Shown here in pieces: positions 13,963 to 22,095 of a DNA stretch of 40,540 bases. The stretch's first letter is position 1, and each line of letters opens with the position of its first letter. The notes under the pieces are model-generated. The model did no database searches. It was given only the letters and a program-made list of their open reading frames with translations, and was not told the DNA's origin. Source of the DNA: a virus. The translations under genes and the position numbers were made by a program. The stretch covers positions 1 to 40,540 of IMG/VR virus record IMGVR_UViG_3300042473_000530; one strand, given 5' to 3'.

Positions 13963-15599
13963 TAACCCCACAACTCCAACTCAGCGTAGTCGCCTCTAGC
14001 AGAGATACCCCGCACAATAAAAGCCTTTCCGTTTGCCAACGTAGGGATGCCGGGCCACCTTAGCGTAACTGTCGTGCCTATTGGAATAGTCCACCAATTA
14101 AGGCCCCCCGCCCTAGGGCCAACACGCGCGGACCATGTGCGGCGGGGCACTTTGTATATTGCTAGCAAAGACTGCGCCAAAGTAGAGGCGGCGGTCTGGG
14201 ATTCCAAAACCCCTGGTAATTCAGGACCATCAACCGCCAAGGGATACCTGGTTCTAACCGTAATATCAGAAGCAACAGCGAAGCGGCGTTTCTTCCCATA
14301 ATACTCTTGTATGTGGGTAGAAGCTGCTGCGGCTATATCCCCGCCTTCCTGCGTCGTCTCAATTTCTTGATACGACACCTTTACCCGCCACCAAGGGGGC
14401 ATAGAACCTGATGTTTCTTCTGGTGCGCTGATTTGCATATACGGCTCGATAGCGATAGTAGAAGTGGTGGCGACAGGAGCGTAGATTATGCTGCCTTCAA
14501 ACTGACCAAGCGTATTAGCGCCCCACCATGCGGAACCAAGGCCTGCGGCCAGTTGGTTCATAGCATCTTCAACGGTGCCTTCTCGGACAATAACGCCAAC
14601 CTCCTCTTGAGGCCATGCCGTAAACGAGGAAGCAGTCGCACTCGCCACACCGCCGATCACTCGCAAGATTTGCGCGGCGACGTGGCTGGCAGTAGAGACG
14701 TAACCCCCATCCTTCTCTCCACGCACGTCCGAAGTTAAGAATACGGGGTCGGCGTGTAGTTTAATAAATCCGCCGCCTTTATATGAAGCATATTTGCCAT
14801 CTCCAGGGTTCTCCGCGACCAAGGAGGCGTATGAGCTTGCATCCGCGTGTAATATTAAATTGAGGCCGCCATCTCGCACCGCTACAATTTGTTGAACCGC
14901 TCCGTCATGTAGCTGATATATTCGATTTACGTCATCTATCAGAACGGGCTGCATATTTCGCACAAAGCCAAAAATACGCGGCTTAGCCACTCCTTCGAGG
15001 CCCGTGCTTCCTTCTGTCCCGCCTGCCCCTGTGTAAAGGGTATTGGCAGTGGTCTGTAAGTCAGCAGCAGCCGAACGCAGCGGCATACGAAGGGTGTCAG
15101 TGCCCTCAAAGGCTTCTGAGGCGCGAAGGGAGGCGACCTCTACCCAAGTGGATCGTGGGGCGTGTGTGGGGCGCCTGTGGGGTGCCCTGGTTAGCTTGAC
15201 CCGGCGCCCCGCCACCGCCCATTCGCCTGCAATGGTATCTAGCGCGCCATCCGTGTTCGAGAAACGAAGTTCGCCTGATTCGATTTGAGCGCGCCTGCCT
15301 TCTCCGGGGTAGACAGGGATGAAGCGTTCTACCGCAGGGGGTTCGAGCATACGGGGTGGATAGACGGCGACGGTGCCCGTATCGCCGGGTTCCTGCACCC
15401 AGCCACGGTCAGAGGCCACGATAGTAGGCGCTGTGGCAACTGAAGAACCTCGTGTGTCTATCGCTGCCATAGGGGCACCGGAGGGCATAAATAAAGGGGG
15501 TGGGCGAGGATCGCCAACGCCTTGCGGGTCTGGGTTAATCTCGATAAGCCAAACAGATTCTTCAATCGCGGCGCTAGCCGCCGTAATAGTTACGCTCAT
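13962..15599 (-). CDS. Tail tip hub-like protein (putative)
   Basis: The 545-residue protein directly follows the tape measure, the usual place for distal tail or hub proteins. It starts SVTITAASAAIEESVWLIEINP, and a middle segment AQIESGELRFSNTDGALD followed by GRRVKLTRAP resembles tail proteins that open with a lambda-L/M-type domain. An insert near 320-350 (VREGTVEDAMNQLAAGLGSAWWGA) and the end (TIPIGTTVTLRWPGIP, GKAFIVRGISARGDYAELELWG) are hub-like. The ATG overlaps the tape measure stop as ATGA. Family naming is by position and general resemblance, not a strong motif. Confidence 0.65.
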   Translation of the reverse strand: MSVTITAASAAIEESVWLIEINPDPQGVGDPRPPPLFMPSGAPMAAIDTRGSSVATAPTIVASDRGWVQEPGDTGTVAVYPPRMLEPPAVERFIPVYPGEGRRAQIESGELRFSNTDGALDTIAGEWAVAGRRVKLTRAPHRRPTHAPRSTWVEVASLRASEAFEGTDTLRMPLRSAAADLQTTANTLYTGAGGTEGSTGLEGVAKPRIFGFVRNMQPVLIDDVNRIYQLHDGAVQQIVAVRDGGLNLILHADASSYASLVAENPGDGKYASYKGGGFIKLHADPVFLTSDVRGEKDGGYVSTASHVAAQILRVIGGVASATASSFTAWPQEEVGVIVREGTVEDAMNQLAAGLGSAWWGANTLGQFEGSIIYAPVATTSTIAIEPYMQISAPEETSGSMPPWWRVKVSYQEIETTQEGGDIAAAASTHIQEYYGKKRRFAVASDITVRTRYPLAVDGPELPGVLESQTAASTLAQSLLAIYKVPRRTWSARVGPRAGGLNWWTIPIGTTVTLRWPGIPTLANGKAFIVRGISARGDYAELELWG

Positions 15600-18500
15600 T
15601 GCGCCCTCAGACGAGCCGTGCGGAGTTCTTCACGAAGCCCTCCTACCTGTACTCGAAGTTCGGCAATGGCTTCAACTAGCCCTGTGCTTTCTTTGCCATC
15701 CGAATCCGCCGTAGCCTCACGGAGCGAGACAATCTCATCGCGGACTGCGCGCAATTCAGAGACAACGGCTTGGTTATCAGAACCGTTGACCTCAACGCCA
15801 AGGCGTCCGTCAGGACCACGGCGCAAGGGCATAATAGCTTCGGGGCCAGCTTCGCCAAAGAGGGCCATAGGCGCAAGCGTGGGGCTATTCACGTAGTCAG
15901 GGATGCCGCCGTTGGCGTAGGCCATGATCCGTCCGTGACGGAATACACCGCCAAAAGCAAACCCGCCGCCTCCTTCTGTTGCGGGCTGGCTGTCAATACT
16001 TGGGCCTGTATTCGTGAATTGATTATTCTGTTCCACCGCAGCCTGGATCGCCTCTGCAATCGGCAGCAACTCAGCCAACTTACTATCAAACCGCTTGGTG
16101 TATTCCGCAGTTTCGGCAATCGCGGCGTTGGTGCGTAGGTTGGTCATTTCAGCGACCAAGGGCACGCTCGCCAAGTCAGGAAGGCTCTGCTGCGAGATAG
16201 GCGTTGTCGAAAGAGATTCTAGGCCCGAGACAACACGGCCACGGATGTCGTGGAAGCCGCCTGTAGAGGCGTATACTTCGCGGGCTAGATTTAGAAGCGT
16301 GTCTGCCGACTGCGTGATGCGGTTGAGCGCATCCACGTTGCCCGTTTGGGCCTCCGCCAAGTCGCGGGTAAATAATTCTTGTGCGGCGCCTAGGCGCCCC
16401 ATGGTAGTTGTGCCTGACAGCGGGCTGCTAGTGCGAAGCGAATCAAGATAATCGCGGATATTCTTATTAGAATCCTTCAGAATCTTAACTCGTTCTGCGG
16501 CCTGTGTCCTTTCAAGTTCAACAAGCAGTCGAGACTTTTCTCCCGCCGTGATCCCTAGCGCGTCAAGCGAGGCGGTGAAAGATTCAATTTCCTTCTGGGT
16601 CTTATAAGCAAGCTCAATGCGCTGCGCCTCTTGGTCCATGCCTTCCGCCATGAGACGGCGCACGTGCATCTCAAGGGCTGTATCACGGATAGTCAGGCTA
16701 CGTTGTTCTTCCAGCTTGGCGATTTGCTTATCCCGTGCAGCCAGAAGTTCTTCTTCGCCAATGCCGTATTCACGGGCTTTGGCTGTGGCTTGCGCGAAGG
16801 AGTCAATCAGCGCGTCCATCTGCTTCTTGAACTCAGGCACGGGGTCCGCAGTCAGGCCCTTAATGGTGTCTTGTAGGGCGATAAAGCCGTCTACAAACTC
16901 TTGCAGCTTTTCAGGACCGGCAAAGGAACGGGTTGAAAGCGCCTTGTTCAGTTCTTCGTTGGCCGTAGCAGCAAACTTTAGAGAGCCGAGAGCTTCGTTG
17001 AAACTTGCCGCTTCGCCATAGCCGAGGTTGCCCATGCCATATCTATTGCCGCCCACAGCGCGGACACCAGATACCGTGAGGCCACGTTGCTTTAGATAGG
17101 CGTTGATAGCAGGTATCTTAGCGTTTGCTTCTTCAAACTGAGCGCGACCTTGTTCGTTGTAGTATGTATCCGTCATGGCAAGTTGACCGTCCTGCGACCG
17201 CAGGGCGTAACTAAAGCCTTTGCTGGAAGGCTTGGGGCCGATGAGGCCGCCTAGACCGCCGCCCGCAAGACCACCGATAAGCCCTGCGGCTAATGGACCT
17301 AGAGGGCCAAGCAGACCTGCACCAGCAAGTAGAGCCCCGCCAATGGCGCCAAAGCCGCTACCTACCATGCCTCCTGTCTGGTTGCCGCCTAGCATAGAAT
17401 TTAAGAACATACCCGCGCCGATGCCTGCGCCTGCGCCGCCAAGTAATCCGCCCAAAGATAAGCCGCCAGAGGGCGCCATCAGTCCAGCGGCACCTGTTGC
17501 GATACTCGGCTCCGCGATTGCCATCATCCCTGACGGCGCAAAAATTTGAGTGCTTAACAGTCCGCCAGGGCCAGTCAACCCCAACGAACCAAAAATACCT
17601 TCCTTCGGGATAAGCGAAGATAGGCCCAACATCTGCATGATGCCGCCACCGCCACCCGCCGCAGCCCCCGCTGCCGCAGCGCCACCGCCACCCATGACTG
17701 ATAGGCCCAATCCCAAAGTCGGGAGCATGGTGCCAGAGAAGATCGAATTGATGATCGGGTTTACGACGCCAAGGCGTAGGATAGACTGGACAATGGACGA
17801 CATGACGCCACGGATGACGTTGCCAAAGTTAAGAGCGCGGATTTCGCCCTTAGCAAATGCTTCTGTGATGGCGTCGCCAACTTGCTCAAAGGCGCGAACG
17901 CCGATGTTGGCCATCTCTTTATAAGAGTTATCGAGTTGGTCAATTTCTTGACGACCACGGACGGCCTGACGGGTAAAGTTTTCAAGATTACGTAAATCTT
18001 CAGGGCTGGCACCACGATTTTGCTGCCGAACACGGAAAACTGCGAGTTCTTGCTCACGGATAGATAGAGATTCACCTAGGAGACTGCGTTCTTTTTCAAG
18101 TAAGGCGATTTCGTCCCGCATACGAGGGAGGTCTTTGGCAGCGTTGACGTTTTTCTCGCCCGCTGCTTCATCCCGCAGAAGCGGGAGGATTTGCTTTTTG
18201 AGAGCGATACGTTCCGCGTCCGTCTTGGCGCCAAGGCGAATGGCTTCAATTTCAGCCTTGAGTTGCAGTTCCGCATCTTCGCCCGCCGCCGTGCTAATGC
18301 GGTATGCGGCTGCGATCTTGCCTTGATCCGCAATTTGGGCGCGGAGGGTGGCAATGTATTTCTCAAGTGTATTTTCTGATTTGTCTCTAGCTTCTTTTAC
18401 ATTTTCTTCTGAAATCCTTACTTCGTCAAGCCTCTTTGCTACATCCGGCAAAATATCGCGGAATTTATCATTGGTTCGCAACAACTCAATGACTTTTTTG

Positions 18501-21139
18501 TTAGACATATCCGCAGTAATGCCGAACTTTTCGGTCATATCAATGTCGGACACCAGCTTCTTAGCTGCTCCCGCTATGTTGGAAGTTGATTGTGTATTTA
18601 ACATGCTCTGTAAAGCAGTTTGCTGAACGTCCGCTAGAGAGCCTGTCGTCGCACGAGCGCCACCTTCCTGTTGACGGATGATGTCGATAGTAAATTGCAC
18701 ATAAACGCCGCTAGAGAATTTATTAGCAAATTCGGTAATTGACTGATCGAGTTCAGAGACTCGCTTTCGCGCAGCTATCAGCGAATCGCTTGTAGCTTGG
18801 AATTTAGTATCAAGAGATGCCTCAACAAGGGCTATCCTTATCTCCTCTATCGCGTCTGGGATTTCTTTGCCTTTGAAAGCTGCGGTTAACTTATTAGCTG
18901 CGTCCAATGCGGAGAGGGTGCCGTTTAAGAAATCGCTTACAATAGGGTTCGCGGCGACGAACGCTTGTCGCTGCGCTTCTAATGCAGACCGCGTACCCGT
19001 CGTAATTCGGGGATTTTGTAGTTCGGTTTCAATGTTCTGTTGAGTCGTCTCCATAACCCGGATACGAGGGGTCAATCCTCGGCGCATGGACGCTGCCGCT
19101 CGCTCAGCCGCAGCTAATTCGCGTTGCGCTGCGGACCTTTCTATCTCCATTCGCTTGCGTTCTGTTTCTGCGGCAGCGGCGATGGCGTCCCCTTCGGACA
19201 AGCCTAGCCGCTTATTCGCTTCAATACGCCGTTCAATAGCGGTTGAGGAAGCATCTAGCGTTTGCTTATTACGGAAAAGCACTTCATTAAATTCAGAAAT
19301 AGAGTCGTTTACTTTTGTGCTGGCCTTGTTGATTTCATTGATTGACTTCGTAAACTGATTCGATGCACCTATTAGGCCAGAAAATTCTTGTGCAAGTTTG
19401 CTGACTACTCCCAATAGCCAGTTCAATACGTCAAGGGCACCGATGTCTTTTAGCAAACGAATAAATTCGGTTAGTCCTTTGATTACCAAAAGAATCACAT
19501 CGCCAAGGGCTGCGAATGCAGCACCGATAGCCTCAGTCGCCCCGATTTCCCGTAGGGTCTTCATCGTTTCTGCGAGGGAGTTGGCAAAAGTTATAACGGC
19601 ATTGTTAAGCCCACCTTCTCCAATAGCGTTAGAGAATAGGGTGAACTGTGTGCCCAAACGCCCAAACGACGCGGAAATGCTATTAGAAGTGCGTGAAAGA
19701 GCCTCAGAACCGCCAGACATCAAATTGATTTGGCGTATGAACTCCGTGCCGTATCGCTTTACGTCAAGCGATCCTTCTTCAAACCGCTTATTAAGGTCTG
19801 CTTGTCTGCCATCGACTTTAGTAACGGCCTTGTCAAGCGCCGCCATAGCGATAGGGAGGCGGTCGCCCAACTGCAACCGCACTTCTTCCGCCATGAACTT
19901 ACCCTTGGACATTGACTGTTCCAAGGCTCGTATGACGCCCATAGTGTCAGCGGACGAGAGGCCGAAGTTACGGGCCGCCTCAGACAACTGAGTAAACGAT
20001 GTGCGGGTTTCGTCGCCGGTAAAACCTGCCCCCTTCATAGCCAGTGAAAGGCGGGCGAAAGAGTTGCCGACTTCACCAACAGAGAATCCGATACGGTCAG
20101 CTTCGTTGGTCAAGTACTGAAGATTACGTTGGAACTCGCCGCTAGTTGCAGATACCGTCCTGAGCGTATTTGTGAATTTCTCGTATTCCATAATAGACTG
20201 GACTATTTCTCGTGTGCCGAACGCGGCACCGAGAGCCGCGATAGCGGCGCCAGTGTTGAAAAGAATACGGCTGAATCCACCCAACGAAGCGTTGGCAGCA
20301 CCGAAAGCGGCGGAGATTGTGCGCGCGTTATCGCTTATTCTAGGGAGTAGACCTCCAACTCGCGCAATATCCCCGCTCAACGCTTGCATTGCTCGGTTAA
20401 AGTCACCTGTCGCTTTAGCCGCGCCGATGGAATTTAGGCCATGGGTCCGCAGCGCGGATTGATATTGGTTTATTGCATTTGTCGCGCTAGCGCTAATACC
20501 AGAGAATTGATCTGGACTTAGTTGCCTAGATGCTCGTCCGGTGATACCAGCAACGCGGGTCTGCGCTTGCTGCATAATCCGTTCAAAAGCAAGAGCATCT
20601 TTAACTTGGCGTTGTGTATCCCGGCTAATTGCCCGAGAAGTATTTTCTTGTTCTTTAGCGCTTCTGCGAAGTGCTTCGGCTTTTTGCCGTTCTAGTCTAA
20701 CTACAGCCTCAATACCTGTCTTAGTCTGCTCAATCGCTTGATTGTAGCGGCGCGTTGCCCGGTCTATCTGGATTGTAGTCGCATTGACGTTGCTTGCCAC
20801 GCGGTTATACTGCTCAAAAGCACGATTGACGCGGTTCATAGTATCCGCGCGCATACCTTCTGACAAAGCATGTTTGTTGACTAGGCGGGTAATCTGCTCA
20901 TATTTCTTAGCGCCATCCTCAAGGCGCTTTTCCATTTTTGCAAACGCGCTCTCGCTCTTTGAAGCCCCTTTTTCAAGCGACTGCGAGGACTGAGACTGTT
21001 TTGCAGACGCCGCGCCGATATTGCTTACAGACTTCTCTACCTTAGCCGCAGTCGCAGCAAGCGCGTCAAGCGCCTTTACTGCGGCGCTGACCGACTTGGT
21101 ATCAACTTTGACTGTAAGATTAGCAACTGAATCCGACAA
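15596..21139 (-). CDS. Tail tape measure protein
   Basis: This 1847-residue protein sets tail length and is ejected with the DNA. The N-terminus (about 1-300) is coiled-coil, leading into a tape-measure N-terminal region (TNTLRTVSATSGEFQRNLQYL and FARLSLAMKGAG, residues about 320-370). A glycine-, alanine- and leucine-rich hydrophobic region lies at about 1150-1340 and would be membrane-active. The end has the common tape measure signature FGEAGPEAIMPL followed by a coiled coil. At about 0.15 nm per residue the tail would be near 275 nm. The start is TTG at 21139, five bases after GGGGG; no better ATG or GTG lies near. It follows the chaperone gene with a two-base gap. Confidence 0.93.
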   Translation of the reverse strand: MSDSVANLTVKVDTKSVSAAVKALDALAATAAKVEKSVSNIGAASAKQSQSSQSLEKGASKSESAFAKMEKRLEDGAKKYEQITRLVNKHALSEGMRADTMNRVNRAFEQYNRVASNVNATTIQIDRATRRYNQAIEQTKTGIEAVVRLERQKAEALRRSAKEQENTSRAISRDTQRQVKDALAFERIMQQAQTRVAGITGRASRQLSPDQFSGISASATNAINQYQSALRTHGLNSIGAAKATGDFNRAMQALSGDIARVGGLLPRISDNARTISAAFGAANASLGGFSRILFNTGAAIAALGAAFGTREIVQSIMEYEKFTNTLRTVSATSGEFQRNLQYLTNEADRIGFSVGEVGNSFARLSLAMKGAGFTGDETRTSFTQLSEAARNFGLSSADTMGVIRALEQSMSKGKFMAEEVRLQLGDRLPIAMAALDKAVTKVDGRQADLNKRFEEGSLDVKRYGTEFIRQINLMSGGSEALSRTSNSISASFGRLGTQFTLFSNAIGEGGLNNAVITFANSLAETMKTLREIGATEAIGAAFAALGDVILLVIKGLTEFIRLLKDIGALDVLNWLLGVVSKLAQEFSGLIGASNQFTKSINEINKASTKVNDSISEFNEVLFRNKQTLDASSTAIERRIEANKRLGLSEGDAIAAAAETERKRMEIERSAAQRELAAAERAAASMRRGLTPRIRVMETTQQNIETELQNPRITTGTRSALEAQRQAFVAANPIVSDFLNGTLSALDAANKLTAAFKGKEIPDAIEEIRIALVEASLDTKFQATSDSLIAARKRVSELDQSITEFANKFSSGVYVQFTIDIIRQQEGGARATTGSLADVQQTALQSMLNTQSTSNIAGAAKKLVSDIDMTEKFGITADMSNKKVIELLRTNDKFRDILPDVAKRLDEVRISEENVKEARDKSENTLEKYIATLRAQIADQGKIAAAYRISTAAGEDAELQLKAEIEAIRLGAKTDAERIALKKQILPLLRDEAAGEKNVNAAKDLPRMRDEIALLEKERSLLGESLSIREQELAVFRVRQQNRGASPEDLRNLENFTRQAVRGRQEIDQLDNSYKEMANIGVRAFEQVGDAITEAFAKGEIRALNFGNVIRGVMSSIVQSILRLGVVNPIINSIFSGTMLPTLGLGLSVMGGGGAAAAGAAAGGGGGIMQMLGLSSLIPKEGIFGSLGLTGPGGLLSTQIFAPSGMMAIAEPSIATGAAGLMAPSGGLSLGGLLGGAGAGIGAGMFLNSMLGGNQTGGMVGSGFGAIGGALLAGAGLLGPLGPLAAGLIGGLAGGGLGGLIGPKPSSKGFSYALRSQDGQLAMTDTYYNEQGRAQFEEANAKIPAINAYLKQRGLTVSGVRAVGGNRYGMGNLGYGEAASFNEALGSLKFAATANEELNKALSTRSFAGPEKLQEFVDGFIALQDTIKGLTADPVPEFKKQMDALIDSFAQATAKAREYGIGEEELLAARDKQIAKLEEQRSLTIRDTALEMHVRRLMAEGMDQEAQRIELAYKTQKEIESFTASLDALGITAGEKSRLLVELERTQAAERVKILKDSNKNIRDYLDSLRTSSPLSGTTTMGRLGAAQELFTRDLAEAQTGNVDALNRITQSADTLLNLAREVYASTGGFHDIRGRVVSGLESLSTTPISQQSLPDLASVPLVAEMTNLRTNAAIAETAEYTKRFDSKLAELLPIAEAIQAAVEQNNQFTNTGPSIDSQPATEGGGGFAFGGVFRHGRIMAYANGGIPDYVNSPTLAPMALFGEAGPEAIMPLRRGPDGRLGVEVNGSDNQAVVSELRAVRDEIVSLREATADSDGKESTGLVEAIAELRVQVGGLREELRTARLRAQ

Positions 21140-21141
21140 CC

Positions 21142-21633
21142 CTACCCCCGTCTAGTCGATCTCTTTGGCGCAGGCATCTGTTCAGATTTCTTTGACGCAT
21201 CTTTAGCGGCCCTGGCGGCTTTGGCGAGGTCGGCTTGGGCTTCAAGAAATGCGGTGTCAATCACTTTTATAGCGCGTATTTCATGCGGAAGCAATACGCG
21301 ACCGGATAGGCGGATATAGGCCTCTATTTCTAAATAAGTGATCGGGTTTGACGAGAACCCATTTGACCCACGGGTTGATTGTAGGTCAACAAAACTCCCC
21401 CACGCAAAAGTAAATTCTTCTGGCATAGGGGGGAGGTCTAGCCGCGCCTCAATCTCAAGCTTCTGCTGCTTTGAGGCGCTATCCGTTCTGCGACTAACCG
21501 CAGATAGGGCGCGAGTGAGGCTATCCGCCTCACTCGACCCGTCTTCTTTCTTCAGATTAAGCGCGAAATAGCGTTCCGCATGCTCTTTGAGAAAGGATAA
21601 GCTATCCTCAAAGAAACGTGGCGCGGTCGTCAA
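21142..21633 (-). CDS. Tail assembly chaperone, second frame (T-like part)
   Basis: This frame encodes up to 163 residues, with FTFAWGSFVDLQSTRG and YLEIEAYIRLSG followed by PHEIRAIKVIDTAFLEA, a pattern seen in tail chaperones, and a basic C-terminus. It lies just before the tape measure and overlaps the end of the preceding G-like frame by 26 bases, the standard G/GT arrangement. The only starts near the front are a TTG at 21633 with a poorly spaced GAGG. The first ATG lies near residue 70. Expression as a frameshift extension of the upstream frame is therefore likely; the tape measure does use TTG, so independent start is not excluded. Confidence 0.7.
   Translation of the reverse strand: MTTAPRFFEDSLSFLKEHAERYFALNLKKEDGSSEADSLTRALSAVSRRTDSASKQQKLEIEARLDLPPMPEEFTFAWGSFVDLQSTRGSNGFSSNPITYLEIEAYIRLSGRVLLPHEIRAIKVIDTAFLEAQADLAKAARAAKDASKKSEQMPAPKRSTRRG
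21608..21613 (-). other. Candidate +1 frameshift site CTT-TGA between the tail chaperone frames
   Basis: The upstream frame ends ACG TTT CTT TGA G. Slipping from CTT to TTT would let the ribosome continue at GAG in the downstream chaperone frame, which is exactly the +1 event at the prfB CTT-TGA site. No Shine-Dalgarno-like stimulator is seen immediately before it; a GCGAGG lies about 20 bases upstream. A -2 shift would reach the same frame. Confidence 0.5.
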
Positions 21634-22009
21634 GCGCCTCGCTAACCTGCTCCTTGATCCACGAGAAGCGAAGGTCCGAGTAGATCGTGCGCGCAGTCGT
21701 ATCGTTCAGCGGTGCGTCTAGTGGGCTGCCGTCAAGACCTACCAGATACCAGTCCTTCGTGGCAGCAACAAGCGCCTCAGCACGCTCAGCCTCAAGCTCG
21801 TCAGCGGTCATGGTGACGCGCCCACGCATCTTCAGACGCTTGTTGAGTGCTGCCTTCTGCACCTTTTGCACTTCGGGGCTGTCAAGGCTGACCACGGAAA
21901 TGAAGGCTTCCTTACCCGCAGCGTCGCGCAAAGGCTGGCGCGTCTTTGGGTGTAGGATGGTGATAGGGACGGCGTTGGAAACATCGACGGCGAGGGCGTC
22001 TAGTGACAT
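21608..22009 (-). CDS. Tail assembly chaperone, first frame (G-like)
   Basis: The 133-residue product is helical and charged, with FISVVSLDSPEVQKVQ and LKMRGRVTMTADELEAERAEAL, then KDWYLVGLDGSPL and YSDLRFSWIKEQVSEAL. This layout matches short tail assembly chaperones, which coat the tape measure before tube polymerisation. AGGAGG lies 11 bases before ATG 22009. A TTGACT element lies at 22082-22077. The frame ends at CTT-TGA where a frameshift into the downstream frame is possible. Position between the tail tube and tape measure supports the call. Confidence 0.75.
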   Translation of the reverse strand: MSLDALAVDVSNAVPITILHPKTRQPLRDAAGKEAFISVVSLDSPEVQKVQKAALNKRLKMRGRVTMTADELEAERAEALVAATKDWYLVGLDGSPLDAPLNDTTARTIYSDLRFSWIKEQVSEALDDRATFL

Positions 22010-22095
22010 GAGAAGCAGGACCTCCTGGGTCTTTTCAGAGTGGAACCAAAAGTGTTTTGGCTAAAGAACATCGCCAAGTCAAGCGCAAACGTATT

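Noticed and set aside
17220-17924. Proline-rich plus-strand frames opposite the tape measure hydrophobic region
   Set aside because: They mirror the glycine- and alanine-rich codons of the tape measure; composition explains them.
19398-19991. 197-codon plus-strand frame opposite the tape measure
   Set aside because: No start context or recognised motif, and a strong coding gene covers the other strand.
22046-22060. CCAAAA-GTG-TTTTGG inverted repeat in the tail chaperone leader
   Set aside because: Short and A+T-rich, so chance is likely; I see no further support.
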